A stretch of 64,000 nt of DNA from Eutreptiella sp. 'Long Island Sound 2002'. Taxonomy: Eukaryota > Euglenozoa > Euglenophyceae > Eutreptiales > Eutreptiaceae. The position numbers and the translations under genes were made by a program. The notes beneath the pieces were generated by a model. It ran no database searches and was not told the origin of the DNA. It saw nothing but the letters and a program-made list of their open reading frames with translations. Of the stretch, positions 53,968 to 64,000 are shown in pieces. Position 1 is the stretch's first letter. Each line of letters opens with the position of its first letter. Location: contig OZ038379.1 of the NCBI GenBank assembly GCA_964036045.1, forward strand, positions 74,605,992 to 74,669,991. The letters are read 5' to 3'.

Positions 53968-54490
53968 CACAGGGGGTCACCGCCGTTACGGGGGTCCACC
54001 TAGTGCGGCTCCCCCCGGCACAACCCAACGACCCCCGGGGGCCCAGGGCCCTGAGCGGAGCTGTGGCGCAATGCGTGGGCCGCGTGGCCCCCCCGCCTCC
54101 CCTCTCAATGCTGATGAATGGCCACCAGCACCCGCCCATACGGTGCTGACGCCACCACCGGCCCCCCACCCCCTTCCCCCAGAGCACTGCACAGCACTGC
54201 CCACGGCACAATACAGATGCACCGGGAGGTAGTGGGAAGGGTGCACCTGCCACCATGCATGCCTACCAGGATAACAGTGATGTCAGACTCCGATGGCTCC
54301 CCCCAGCGGGACGACCGCCACCACCGCCCGTCCCACTCCTGCTCCCCCGTCTCACCGGAATGGGAGGGGGAGACCCCTGCAGAGCGCGATGAGCGGAGGC
54401 TGGCAGAGGCGGCGGTGCTGGCCAGGCTGCCGGCTGGGCAGCTCCTGGGCGGCCCTCGCCGACACCGGGCCGGCGATCCAGGGGCCTGAG
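53968..54490. other. Probable 3' untranslated region of the family-2 LINE
   Basis: No convincing protein, although frames are open on both strands. No poly(A) or short-repeat tail is visible, so the element's 3' end is not defined. Confidence 0.3.
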
Positions 54491-55459
54491 ATGGCCGAGG
54501 AGACCGCCCCCGCCGCCCAAGCAGCAAGCCCTGCCGCCCCGCCCCGGGAGGCGGCCCCAGGCGCACGGGGGGCTGAGACCGCATCCCCAGCAAGCCGTGC
54601 CGAGGCCCCGACCGCGGCCCCCGGCGCGCTGCCGGCACGGGGGGTAGCCCCGGCGCAGGACCCGGGCGCATCGCCGGGAGCTGCCGCGGCCGCAGACATG
54701 GGCGGGGAGGGTGCACGAGGGGCTGAGACCCCGGCCCCGGCGAGCCGCGCCACCGCCTCGGCCGGCCACACTGCGGCCCCCGGCACGCCGCAGACCGGGG
54801 GGACAAATCCCGCGCGGGCCCGGCGCGCCTCGCTGGGGACAGCCGCAGCAGCAGCAGTGGGCAGGGAGGGCGCGAAGTACTGCACCCACACCAACCCCAC
54901 CCACACCCACACACCCCCAAGCCGTTCCCCCCAAAAGCCCTTCCCCCCGGGGCGGACACGGCACGTCCGCCCCCTGGCGCCCAAGCGTTCGCCGCCGGGG
55001 GTTACGCTGCCGCAGCTGCAGAGGCAGCGGGACGCCCGGCGCGTGATCCAGGAAGGGGGGGATGGCGCGCAGGCAGGGCAGAGTGCCAGCCACGGGAGCG
55101 CGGAGCGGGGACAGGAGGCGACAGGGGGAGTGCCCAGGGGCACGCGCAGGGGGCGGGCCAGGAAACGCGCGGAATGGAGCAAGGGCGCGAACACGCACGG
55201 GGCGCCGAGGCCAGCAGCAGCGGAGGGGGACAGGGCGCGGGCAGCGGACGGCGCGACGCGGGGCAGGGAGCAGGGAAGGGGGAAGGGCATTGGAAGGGCG
55301 CGCAGGGGCGCAGGCAGGGCGCCCAGGCGGGCGGCCACGGAGCGCATGGAGCGGAGCAAGGGACGGTGGGCAAGCGTGGGCGCAGGGAGCCGGGAAGGGG
55401 CCAGGGCACGGGCACAGGACGGGCACGGGCGCCGGCAGTGCAGGCCAGGGCGCGGGTGA
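54491..55459 (+). CDS. Ala/Pro-rich repetitive ORF, 322 codons
   Basis: From ATG 54,491 the product starts MAEETAPAAQAASPAAPPRE and contains two ~50-residue repeats, each with G-A-E-T-x-x-P-A-S-R-A (from 150-156-bp DNA repeats). A more basic region follows: VTLPQLQRQRDARRVIQEGG, then Gly/Arg-rich sequence. The M-A-E-x start and place after the previous element suggest the front of another LINE ORF1, but no zinc finger or other domain is seen. The reverse strand is open here too. Confidence 0.35.
   Translation: MAEETAPAAQAASPAAPPREAAPGARGAETASPASRAEAPTAAPGALPARGVAPAQDPGASPGAAAAADMGGEGARGAETPAPASRATASAGHTAAPGTPQTGGTNPARARRASLGTAAAAAVGREGAKYCTHTNPTHTHTPPSRSPQKPFPPGRTRHVRPLAPKRSPPGVTLPQLQRQRDARRVIQEGGDGAQAGQSASHGSAERGQEATGGVPRGTRRGRARKRAEWSKGANTHGAPRPAAAEGDRARAADGATRGREQGRGKGIGRARRGAGRAPRRAATERMERSKGRWASVGAGSREGARARAQDGHGRRQCRPGRG
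54569..54875. repeat. ~150-bp tandem repeat, two copies
   Basis: Units starting GGGGCTGAGACC at 54,569 and 54,719 run to ...GGGAGGGYGC. A partial unit precedes them. They encode the Ala/Pro-rich repeats of the overlapping ORF. Confidence 0.7.
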
Positions 55460-55589
55460 CAGGGGACGGGACCCACGGCACAGGCGGAGGGACAGAGGCG
55501 TCGTGGCCCGAAAGGGGCGCAAGGGCAAGGGCAAGGGCGCCACCGGCCCCGAGGAAAGGCAGGACGGGGCATGAGAGCCCGGGGGGGAG

Positions 55590-56345
55590 GGTGGAGCGGA
55601 GGGAGGGGGGCGGGGGGCGGGGCGCCCCCGCAGCCGGACGTGCAGCCGGTGCGGTGCATCCCTCCCGGCATCCAACAAATGCCGGCGCACCACACCCACC
55701 ACCACCACCACCACCACGCCGACCTCTACAACATCGACTCCGACGCCGGAGAACTCATCCCCCTGCAACCCCCACGACCCCAGCACCAGCCAGCCCCCCC
55801 CCGCGCCGAGGGCGGAGCCGGCGCGGATGGCCTCGGCGGGGGGGGGAGCGGGGTGTGGCGCCAGCGCCGCAGGCACAGGGGCTGGAGGGGAAGCCGGTGC
55901 GAGGACCAGGGGGAGCCTGGCTCTGGGACCGGGACTGGGGCACGGTCCCGGACGCTCTTGGGCATGAGGCCCTCCCCCTGGTGGTGGAGGTGTACGGGTG
56001 GTTGAGCTGGGCCACCTCGGGGACCACCAGCCGGATGAGGAACCAGCCCTTCGATGCCTTGCTTCTCCGGACGGAGGGAGGGAACCGGGGGTACCCCCGG
56101 GGGGGTGGCAGACCCCGGAGGACAACAAGAGGGTCCTCCGGTCAGTGATCCGCGCGGTGTGGCCCGACAGGGAGCTGAAGTGGCCGGCCTTCCTGTGGGG
56201 GTGGGCGGTGCTCCGCATCACGGATCCGTACGCCAACAACCGGCTCCCCCGGGCCTTGCGCAACGCCCTCACCCACTGGCTCTACCGCCAGCGAAAGCCG
56301 CCACTGCCACAGTTCGGACCCCCACACCAGCGGCGACGCAGGTGA
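55590..56345 (+). pseudogene. ORF1-like fragment of a third GC-rich element
   Basis: Frame 55,571-56,005 contains a His run and then D-L-Y-N-I-D-S-D-A-G-E-L-I-P-L. Frame 55,174-56,148 takes over with a V-P-D-A-L-G-H-E-A-L-P-L-V-V-E-V-Y-G-W-L block. Frame 55,998-56,345 ends it with DNKRVLRSVIRAVWPDRELK and WAVLRITDPYANNRLPRALR. These blocks have normal hydrophobic patterning, unlike the frames around them, so they are probably real but broken coding sequence. No family is recognised; relation to the LINEs rests only on location and composition. Confidence 0.4.
55694..55717. repeat. (CCA)n microsatellite
   Basis: About eight CCA/CAC triplets, encoding a His run in one frame. Confidence 0.9.
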
Positions 56346-56349
56346 CGGC

Positions 56350-58500
56350 CAAGACGACGGGCGCGAGAGAGTGGAAGGGGGACAGTGCCGCGGGACGCCC
56401 CCCCGGCAGGAACGACGAGGGCGAGGGGGGGCCCACTGCCCCGCAGCCCACTAACCGCTGACCGCTGACCCTCACGGCCGTCCCCAGCCAGCCAGCGCCG
56501 CGCGACGACGGCGGGGGGAGCGAGGAACCCAAGCGAAGGCCTGCACGAGGGTCCGGCTCTCACAGGGGGGAGAGGGGGGCGGGGGAAGAGTGCGCCCCCC
56601 CAGCCGACGGCTGGCCCCCGGGGCCGGAACCGCCAGGCCGCCTCCCCGCGGCCGTCAACGGGCGGCGTCAGGGGACCAGAGGGCCCCCCCCTCTCCCCCC
56701 CCCCCCCTCCTGGCCCAGAAGCAGACGGAGGCCGACTGGAGGGACAGCGGCCCCGCAGCCCCACGAGGAGGCCGCTGCACCCAGGGGGGGGGACACCGCG
56801 GCCGCGGCCCCGGTGAACCGCCCGCACGCTCCGGCATTACCCGCTACCGACCAACAACGGAACGGCGGCGCCCAGGATGGCGCAAACGGAGCGGCCCACT
56901 CAGAGGCCGGCCTGGGGAAGGCGGGGGTGCGAGCCAGGGCGAGGAGATCACTCCCCCCCTCCCTCCCCCCCCCCCCGCCGCACTGACCCACTGGCGTCCG
57001 ACAGGGCCGCGCCTGACGCCCACGGCGGCCCAGCAACCCCCACAGCACGAGTATATCCCAAAGGGGCGCGCCGGAGACAAAGGATGGCAGGCAGACACCC
57101 GACGGGGCAGGGGGACGGGGAGCGGCGGAGCGGCCCCCCCTCCCCCCCCCCCCGCCCCCCGCGCGGACTGCGGGCCGCAGGAGCGCCGACCCTCCGCCCC
57201 CCCGGAGCCGAGGGGACGCCCCCCCTCCCCAAGAAGGGACCGCGACGCGGGGCGGAAGAGCAGCTGGACCCGCACGCCGCGGGCCCCAGCGCCCCCCGCC
57301 GCCTGCTCCTGCGAGGGTCGCGGCTGAGGGGGGGGGCCCGCACCAGCGCGCCGGAGCGACACGCGGACCACGCCCAGGGGTGGCACGCGGCGACGAACCA
57401 GAGCAGTATGGGGGCCGTGCCGCCCATGACCAGAGCATCGCCGGTGACACCCGAAATGTTGCCCACTCAGAGAGGGCGGAGGAAGGGCTTGGGTCTGACG
57501 GGGCCCCCGGGGGAGCAGTTCACTGGCCGCCCCCCCCCCCCCCGCCAGGCAGGCCGCACCCGGTGCACAGGGCGGCCCCGCGACCCCGACCGAACGCGCA
57601 CGCCGGGGGGGAATGCGCCGACGACGAGAGGAGGGGCAGGGCAGGGAACCGCAGGCCGCCCCCCAGAGGGAGAGCAGAAGGGCCGCGGCGCCCCCCCCCC
57701 CCAGCCCCCCACCAACCCCGCCAGCCCACACGCCGCGGCGGCGCCGGCCTACACCCCCCTGGGGCAGAGGGGATGGTCCCCCCTCCCCCTGGCAGGACTG
57801 CAGCGCCCGAAGGGGGGGGCGGAGCAAGGCCTGCCCCCCCGCCCCAGCTGCCTGCTCCCGCAGAAACCGTGGGGAACAAGCGAACCCGCGCCAACGCGCC
57901 AGGGCGCCACACGGGCCGCGCCCAGAGACAGCAAGCGAGCATTAACCAGAGCGGTATGAGGGCCACGCCCTCAATGACCAGAACAGCGCCAGTGACACCC
58001 GCTTTGTTGCCTGCCCAGGGAAGGCAGAGGGACGGAACGAGGCAGAGCAGCCCCCCGCCCCAGTGGCCCCCCCGGCCGCACAAACGGGGGGCGCGGCGCA
58101 CAGGCGACCCCCCCCTCCCACCCTATTCCCCGGCACGGGAACGCCCCGGACGCGCAGACCCACCCCACGAGGGGGCGCACAACCCCAAGCAAGGTAGGGG
58201 GGAAACAGAAACGGGCTGCCCCCCCCCCAAGCACGCCAGACGGAGCAAGGGACCGGGGCAGGACACGCGGAGGGGCACGGACCACGTGGAACGGGCCTAC
58301 CAGCGCCCAGCGCCGGGACCGCGCGAGGTGCACGCGCCACACCACCCAGGGGAGGGAGGGGCGGGAAGCGGACCCCGCGGGAGCGCAAGCGCACAAACGC
58401 ACAAAGGGCACGCGGGGAATACCAGAAGGGCAACCGGACCGAGCTCGCGGAACGCACAGGCCGCGTGGAATGCCGTACCGGCGAGTGAGGGTAAGGGACA
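56350..58500. repeat. ~545-570-bp GC-rich repeats with long G/C runs
   Basis: A phrase with AACCAGAGC-GTATG-GGGCC lies near 57,395 and again near 57,942 (about 545 bp). A GCCCACTCAGAG phrase lies near 56,892 and again near 57,460 (about 568 bp), with a related phrase, GTTGCCTGCCCAGGGAAGG, near 58,005. So three or so units are present, each with several C or G runs of 8-12. Both strands are open over long spans because stops are rare at this GC. I support no gene here. Confidence 0.65.
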
Positions 58501-58989
58501 CCCGGACAGGACGGCCCGCCACACACAGCGCGGGATACGCGGGGCGGGAAGGGGGGAACGGGGGAGACGCAACACCAGGTACCAGCCCGGGCCCCCGAAA
58601 CCAGCCGCGAGCGCCGCGCACACACGGACGGGGCACTGCACCCGCCAAGGCAGTAGTGGTGCACTGCGCCACGCCCCAACCCCTAGGCTAGGCAGCCACC
58701 GCGCCAGCCCAAGAGGGTCCCACTGGCGACAAGCCAGTAGCACGGGCCCAGCAGCGCCGGCGCCCCAGGCGACCACGCATTAGGGGGGCGACGCAGTGGG
58801 TAAGCGCCCGCAGCCACGGCTGCGAATTGATGCACTGAACGGGGAGTGGCAAAAAGGGGAAGCCGGGGAGGGACGGGGCTCCGAGCCCTGTGAACCCGGG
58901 GGACTCCGCCATCAGGCAGGAGGTGCGTCTTGGAGGGCCCCCCACTAGGACCCGGTGGGGAGGATATCTCCTGGCCCGACCAGGTGGCC

Positions 58990-59338
58990 CCCCGGGGCCG
59001 AAAGGCGTCTAGTACCCGCAAAACCAGACCTCAAAACTCGAACCAGCGCCCACGCGGAACAGGCGGCGGCCCAGGACCTGGACCTATGGATCGACAGGCT
59101 CACCACGGCGGAGCGGCTCGCCCTGGAGGTCAGCATCCGTTTGCTGCTTACTTCGCGGTCCTGCCACCTCGAGGAGGGAACCCGCACCATGGCGGACATC
59201 ACCTTCAGCCATCGGGCGGAACACGCACCCCCCGCCACCACGGACCACCCTGGCGGGTCGCACTACGTGGCCATCCGGCTCACGGCGCATATGGGGGCCT
59301 ACAGCTTGGACAAAATGATCGGGCTACACTGGCTATAG
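58990..59338 (+). pseudogene. Partial protein-like ORF, unknown
   Basis: The frame ending at 59,338 contains Q-D-L-D-L-W-I-D-R-L-T-T-A-E-R-L-A-L-E-V, then MADITFSHRAEH and YVAIRLTAHMGAYSLDKMIG. This is well-patterned, with no ATG before M-A-D-I-T-F at 59,189. It is likely a fragment of a retroelement ORF or of an exon. No family is recognised. Confidence 0.4.
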
Positions 59339-59423
59339 CACCAATGCGCGGCCCTGCGCATCCGTACAGCCATGCAAAGGCACAACATCTGGTCCACGCC
59401 CGGGTCACCGGGCTACCAGGGAC

Positions 59424-60311
59424 ATGCCTCACGCCACCAGCGACCACGGTCCTAAGAGGTCCCGGCGCCCCCCAGGCAGGCAGCACGACATAACTCCGAA
59501 GGACGCCACCAGGGGCCGCCACCCGGGCCGGGTTCCCGCTCCGGCACATAGAGAAGCCCCCTCCGACTGTTCGCCCCGCGGAGGGACCGAGGCAGCGCTC
59601 ACCCCCCAGGGGTGCAGGGCGACACACCAGAGCGGCACCAGGAGACGAGGAACCCTGGCTGCTCCCGGCGCCGCAGCCGCACGCCGCCTCCCGCAGCACG
59701 GCGGGTTGTCTTCGGCGAGGGCATGGACAGAGGCCATGGGGGTCCCAACGACCCCAACGCCCAACGGACTTCGTCTGCCACCGATCCCTGACGCTGGTTC
59801 AAGAGGCCCCGCACCGAGCGGGCGCACATTACCACCATTCCCACGCAACCCGAGCGAGCGCGACAGGCGGCGCTCCAAACAGACCCCCACAAGGCAGCAG
59901 GCGGGGCGTCCAGCTCGTCTGCTGCCTCCCTCCCAGGGTCAGGGGGACAGCACGCCGCGGACACACGGCCAAGGGGAGCCGCGGCCGACCAACGGCCCAA
60001 ACAGGGGTCGGGGAGACAAACCCCTCAGCGCCCCCCCCCCGAAAGCAGGGCGCGGCGACACCGGTCATGGACCTGGGCACTGGCCACCCGACAAACTCGG
60101 CCCGTACACCACGGGGTTCCCCATCCCAGCTGCAACACAGCCAAACCGCCAGGGCGCGGTGGATGCCCCGCGACAACGGGAGCACAACACGAGCGGCCCA
60201 GGAGGGAACGAAGAAATGACAGAGACCTCCGGCCCTCAGAAATCTGGTGACTCACCGCCCACCACTGAAGCGGTACCCAGAACCTATGGCCCATGGCCCG
60301 GAGGCCTGTGA
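59424..60311 (+). CDS. Pro/Gly/Arg-rich low-complexity ORF, 295 codons
   Basis: ATG at 59,424, stop at 60,309. The composition (Pro, Gly, Arg, Thr, Gln) gives no folded-domain signal. It resembles the disordered fronts of the LINE first ORFs in this window. GC content drops abruptly about 20 bp after the stop, marking the right edge of the GC-rich repeat block. Confidence 0.3.
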   Translation: MPHATSDHGPKRSRRPPGRQHDITPKDATRGRHPGRVPAPAHREAPSDCSPRGGTEAALTPQGCRATHQSGTRRRGTLAAPGAAAARRLPQHGGLSSARAWTEAMGVPTTPTPNGLRLPPIPDAGSRGPAPSGRTLPPFPRNPSERDRRRSKQTPTRQQAGRPARLLPPSQGQGDSTPRTHGQGEPRPTNGPNRGRGDKPLSAPPPKAGRGDTGHGPGHWPPDKLGPYTTGFPIPAATQPNRQGAVDAPRQREHNTSGPGGNEEMTETSGPQKSGDSPPTTEAVPRTYGPWPGGL

Positions 60312-62930
60312 GCCGTGCGGAAGCCGTTGACACCGGCTGTCAGCGGGACATCCCTGTTCTCTAACCCGCGAAATCTGGAATCCGATTTCTAACCAATAAA
60401 TCCATTTAGAATTACCATAATTTTATTTTCTTAGGCGATTTTCAGTCGGAAATTGGTGAAATACCCGACTTCTACCGCGATTTCTAATTTCTGTGAAATC
60501 GCCCCCTGATGTCGCCTGTTCGCGCGCTTTCGTCGCTTCTCCGTGGCGAGATTTGTGAGGGATTTTTCTCGAGCACCTATGAGGTTCTAAGAGAACTTAA
60601 GGGCTGAATCTAGAGGGTTTGTAGTGTACTTTCATCTGGTGTGTTCACCAGAAATTTTCGCCGTTGCGTCTTCGAGAAAATCAGCGCGCAAGCTTTTCCG
60701 TCGATCGCTCGAACTCATGGTTCTCAAGGACCATGAGTTTGGACGCAACCCTAAATTCCCCCCCTCTGCCTTTCATGCATGCCCCTTCCACGTGGGCATA
60801 TCACCTTGTATAGGGAAGCGGGCAATGGCGATGTTTCAGGCAGCCTATGGGTTTCGCAAACCCAAGTCGTTTGCGTGCGCAAACGCCCACTTTGTGGCCT
60901 TGTGAGCATGAACGTTAAAAACCGAACACAATGGTCACAAGACCAAAAGCCCTAGCCCATTTTCGTTCTTTCGAGCCAATTCAACGATGGCTCCACGCAA
61001 TTCAATCCGTACCAAAAGTCTTTTGTCGAGAGAGGGCCATTTTTGGTCGAAAATTAGGCCACAATGGCCAAATCCCCGAGGCTTGTACTCGAAGCCTATG
61101 GGGAGTTGAGCCTCGAATCAAGACAATATGTAAAGTAGAGACCACGAAGGACATCGTGGATGGCTTGGTTGATTTCTACAACCTTGTCATCTTTTTTTTA
61201 TAATTTCGCCTTGTGAGCACGCGTGCCATACTGCCTCTTTGCACACGCGCTCATATCCAAGCACTAATGATACGAGTGGGCGGAGACAATCTGACCATAG
61301 TAGGCATATTTGGAGGCACCTACTATGGGCCTACTCCAAGACCGTTTACTCATATTTTTGCTCCTCAAGGTCCCAAAGATATGTTCATGCCAATATCGCC
61401 GATATATGCACTTTTTCCCATAAATAGTGTGCTTCAAGGATTGAGGTGTTAAAAATGCTTCCATTATGCTTTGAACCTCAACCCTTGTTGCAAAAGGGAA
61501 GCAAAGCTTCGGTTTGCATCCATGCAAAAGCTCAAGGCTCCTTTCTCTTGTGATACGGAGATACGATTTTTGGAGGCACCACTTTTGGGTGAATTTTGGC
61601 CGTTTTGCCCGGAATGGCCACAAACCCCATCTCCCCCTGATTTCGCCCCCGAGGTTGCGTGCGCCACTTGACCCAGGGTGAGGACAATTCGGAGAGGGCA
61701 CATAAACCCGCATCGAATGGGGTGTTTGGTTATTTGGCCTCTCCTCTCGAAGGGAGAGTTGTGAGTCACCCAATTAGGGGTATGTTGCCATTCTGCCCCA
61801 TTTGAGTGTCACTTTCTCCCCAACGGGAAAAATAGCTAGAGGCGACCATGAGGGTTGGCAAGCGGCATATATTGGAACCTAAGTCCCATGTGTCTCTAGC
61901 ATCCTTGATTGAAAGGATCCTCGCCGTGGCCATGGAGATATGGAATCATGAGTGTGGGCCATTTTGGCCATATTTCGCTGTTTTTGCCATTGTATGCCAT
62001 ATTGGAATTACCATATCTCCATGGGGCACATAATCTAGCCAGAAAATAAGGGCGATTATTGTAGCTAATGACAGAGGCTTGAACGCCATTGAGTTTCGTA
62101 TTTGCTCCCCCGGCTCATTCGGAGTTATTCAACTTTTGGTGCGATCCATGATCCCCCCGTTTGCACCGCATGCTGCTTTCTGCCCCATCCGCGTGTTCAT
62201 CCCCTTGGTGAACAGTAAGCAGCCAGCGTGACAGCAAGCGATAACCCAGGGCATGGGACCAGAGGGGATATCAAGGGTCGTGAATCAAGGCTTGGCGCGG
62301 CAAAATTGCCAAGGTTTCCTACCCTGGACGGTCGCCCGAGAACGCCGATTTTGCCATTTTGGCAATTATGACCCCACTTGACGAACCCGTGGTGCCCTGA
62401 TGCCGGGACCTCAGAGGGAACCAGGTTGGGTGAGGGCTCCATTGACTTTGTATACTAAGGGCATTGGGTCAGTTGCCTCGTCCCTACCTCTGGCGATGGG
62501 TCGATTTTGGAGATTTTTGAGCTAATATCAGTTTGGGCTGAAACAGCCCATTTTCAGCTACCCACTCCTAGGGGATAATGGCGGGGCTATATCTCTGGCC
62601 CAGAGGGGGGTCGAGGCCTGTTTCTAAGGGAGCATAGGGAGCAACTGTAGATGTGCCTTGGAGCCACTTGGTTCCCAGGAACTTGCCTGTGGCTGGGCAG
62701 GACACCTCCCCTTTTGGCAGGGTTTCAGGGTCCGGACTGAGTAGGGCAAGGGTTGTGTTTGAGCCCCCGCCCCTGCCAGCCACTGGGAGGGATGGACCTG
62801 GGATTGGGATACGAGTTGGGACTGAGTGTCTATTGTTCTGTGATGCCCTTACCCCACTCCAGTCTTAACCCCATGTGTACATATCCTGATGTGTTGCTGT
62901 ACATACTTTCGTTCCCTTGTTTCAGAGTGG
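60312..62930. other. No gene seen; moderate-GC region
   Basis: Short chance frames only. There are several short palindrome-like phrases around GGCCATTTTGGCCAT (about 61,950) but no tandem array. The last 60 bases before about 62,922 end in a pyrimidine-rich TTCGTTCCCTTGTTTCAG, which would make a good intron acceptor for an exon at the right end. Confidence 0.45.
62904..62924 (+). promoter_or_regulatory. Possible splice acceptor
   Basis: The pyrimidine tract TTCGTTCCCTTGTTTCAG precedes AGTGGC. It matches the usual polypyrimidine-CAG acceptor pattern, and coding-like sequence follows within 300 bp. No donor was identified. Confidence 0.25.
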
Positions 62931-63177
62931 CAAGGATCCTCAAACGCTTTGTCACATGACACGAGCCTAATGATGCCCCTGTGAGCGCAGTGCTTTGCCT
63001 GCCTGCTTGCTTGTGCGTGTCAACCACAGCGTCCTGTGGCCAGACCCCCCACAGGAACGCGTCAAAAGCGTTTCACTGCCGCGAGGTTACCCATCCCCCG
63101 CGTGCCACTCGGGGCAACCTGAACACCGAGTACCACGGGCTTCGCAGCGCCGCCCAGCAACAGCGCCGAGTCCGTGA

Positions 63178-64000
63178 AGGAAGTGCAGGGACCGGAACTC
63201 CGACATCAACGAGTTCCTTCGGCCGACCAGCAAGGCCGCACTCCCAGCTTCAGCAACCGCCTCAACAACCACCCCCAGGACCAGTCCATCGAGGGGAAGG
63301 ATGGTGAATTGGGATGAGGCGGGCAAGACATGGCCGCAGCCCCACCCCCATGCGGTGCGCCTACTGCGTGGGTTGCTGTCGGGGCAGCACTACCGCCACA
63401 GCAATCCCCAGTGCAAAGGCGGCATGCCCAGGAGCTTCGAGCTCCCCGAGGACATTGGCGAGGACCGCCTGCGGGCAGTGGAGGAATTGGTGCGGGTGGA
63501 AGGGTATGCGTACCGCTTCCGCCGCAAGCGCTGGAGGGTCTGGACCCGCCCAGTCAGGCCCGGCGAAGAGCTGCGCCCCGACGGGACTAAGGAGGACGAG
63601 AAGCCCAACGACTACCCATCGGGCGCCACAATCAACGTCTCCATGTGGGACATGATCGAGAAGGAGTTCCCGGAGCTGGGGAACGCGCGCATGCTGCAGG
63701 GCAGCAGTAGCAGCAGTGCCTCTCCTGGGAAGGAGAAGCGTTCCGCCGGGGACAGGAAGCGAGACAGGAAGTGGCGGGAGTACCACGCATCCCTGGCCGC
63801 CGAAGCCGCCCAAGGCGCCAGGGGTGGAACCCCAGTCCACAGCCCCCAACGGGCCAGTGGGGGTCACCACCCCGGCCACACCACCCTTGGCGACTTCCTG
63901 GAAGTCGCCAAGCAGGCCAAGGCCAAGCCCTGTCCGCTGCTCCTGAGGAAGTCAGGCCCCAGCAGCGACGTGGAGTCGGCCCACCGCGGGAGGATGCCGG
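63178..64000 (+). CDS. Open frame running off the window, unknown protein
   Basis: The frame is open from the codon after TGA at 63,175 to the window end, about 274 codons, with an ATG at 63,301 (MVNWDEAGKTWPQPHPHAVR). Earlier in-frame sequence, KCRDRNSDINEFLRPTSKAA, also looks coding. Notable blocks are GEDRLRAVEELVRVEGYAYR, a basic F-R-R-K-R-W-R-V-W, then TINVSMWDMIEKEFPELGNA, a Ser run, and a Lys/Arg-rich stretch. Composition is balanced and hydrophobic patterning is good, so this is a credible exon or retroelement ORF. An alternative frame (62,981-63,307) could supply the upstream part if a frameshift or intron lies near 63,175. No domain is recognised. Confidence 0.5.

Larger units (their letters stand above)
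43016..53970 (+). mobile_element. Family-2 non-LTR retrotransposon (LINE)
   Basis: Plus-strand order: ORF1 with CCCH and C2H2 zinc fingers (43,016-46,677), endonuclease (46,678-47,480), linker, RT (48,334-49,290), thumb, RNase H (about 50,700-51,140), C-terminal Cys/His-rich region, then small ORFs to about 53,970. It shares no evident ORF1 blocks with family 1, so it is a separate lineage. EN+RT+RNase H is the layout of I/R1-related and some algal LINEs. At least six frame changes and one in-frame stop disable it, though the catalytic motifs of EN are intact, so decay may be recent. The array at 41,290-42,870 may be its 5' promoter; the 3' end is not defined. Confidence 0.82.

Noticed and set aside
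54105-56272. Long minus-strand Ala/Pro/Leu-rich ORFs (284, 447 and 669 codons)
   Set aside because: Overlapping frames on one GC-rich stretch; no domain and no consistent frame.
56844-57959. ORFs of 327-467 codons on both strands
   Set aside because: Produced by G/C runs and lack of stops in the ~545-bp repeats.

Overview
This is eukaryotic repeat DNA. I see no bacterial operons, no rRNA or tRNA, and no convincing single-copy host gene apart from a possible open frame at the right end. Almost everything readable is retrotransposon protein, most of it broken by frameshifts and stops, set among long tandem satellites. GC content changes sharply: about 45-55% in 9.5-28 kb and 60.3-63 kb, and very GC-rich with long G or C runs in 39-60.3 kb. 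The organism cannot be named from this. A repeat-rich alga or protist with a GC-rich genome (for example a dinoflagellate or green alga) would fit, but that is a guess.

Layout. (1) 1-9.47 kb: a minus-strand Ty3/gypsy-like element with Gag (coiled N-part, capsid-like part, CCHC knuckle), an aspartic protease with DTG, reverse transcriptase (RT) and the start of RNase H. A 65-bp satellite array at 3.56-4.88 kb and a 62-bp triplicate lie in the middle of its pol gene. (2) 9.5-15.1 kb: AT-richer non-coding DNA with a ~700-bp repeat family in both orientations. (3) 15.1-18.0 kb: a ~185-bp satellite. (4) 18.27-23.87 kb: a truncated minus-strand copy of a non-LTR element ('family 1', copy B). It is split by a complete small LTR retrotransposon (18,559-21,310) with 265-bp LTRs, a GTCAT target-site duplication and one unrecognised ORF. 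(5) 23.9-26.2 kb: decayed minus-strand coding sequence of unknown origin. (6) 26.86-28.9 kb: an A/C-only-like satellite with a ~679-bp period. (7) 29.2-39.3 kb: a long family-1 LINE. Its central 3.7 kb (32,058-35,758), which holds the rest of ORF1 and the endonuclease, is inverted relative to the RT. A degenerate RING-like motif follows the RT. (8) 39.1-42.9 kb: Pro/Ala-rich ORFs, then a ~210-bp monomer array. (9) 43.0-54 kb: a second, different LINE ('family 2'). ORF1 has a CCCH finger and a C2H2 finger; then come an endonuclease with intact motifs, RT, RNase H, and small 3' ORFs. (10) 54.5-60.3 kb: GC-rich Ala/Pro ORFs and ~545-bp repeats. (11) 60.3-63 kb: apparently non-coding. (12) 63.18-64 kb: an open frame running off the window.

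The proteins fit the usual retroelement jobs. In the LTR element Gag packages RNA, protease matures the polyprotein, and RT/RNase H make cDNA. In the LINEs, ORF1 zinc fingers would bind RNA or DNA, the endonuclease nicks the target, and RT copies the RNA at the nick. The broken frames suggest that none of the coding elements here is active as it stands, although sequencing error could explain some of the frameshifts.
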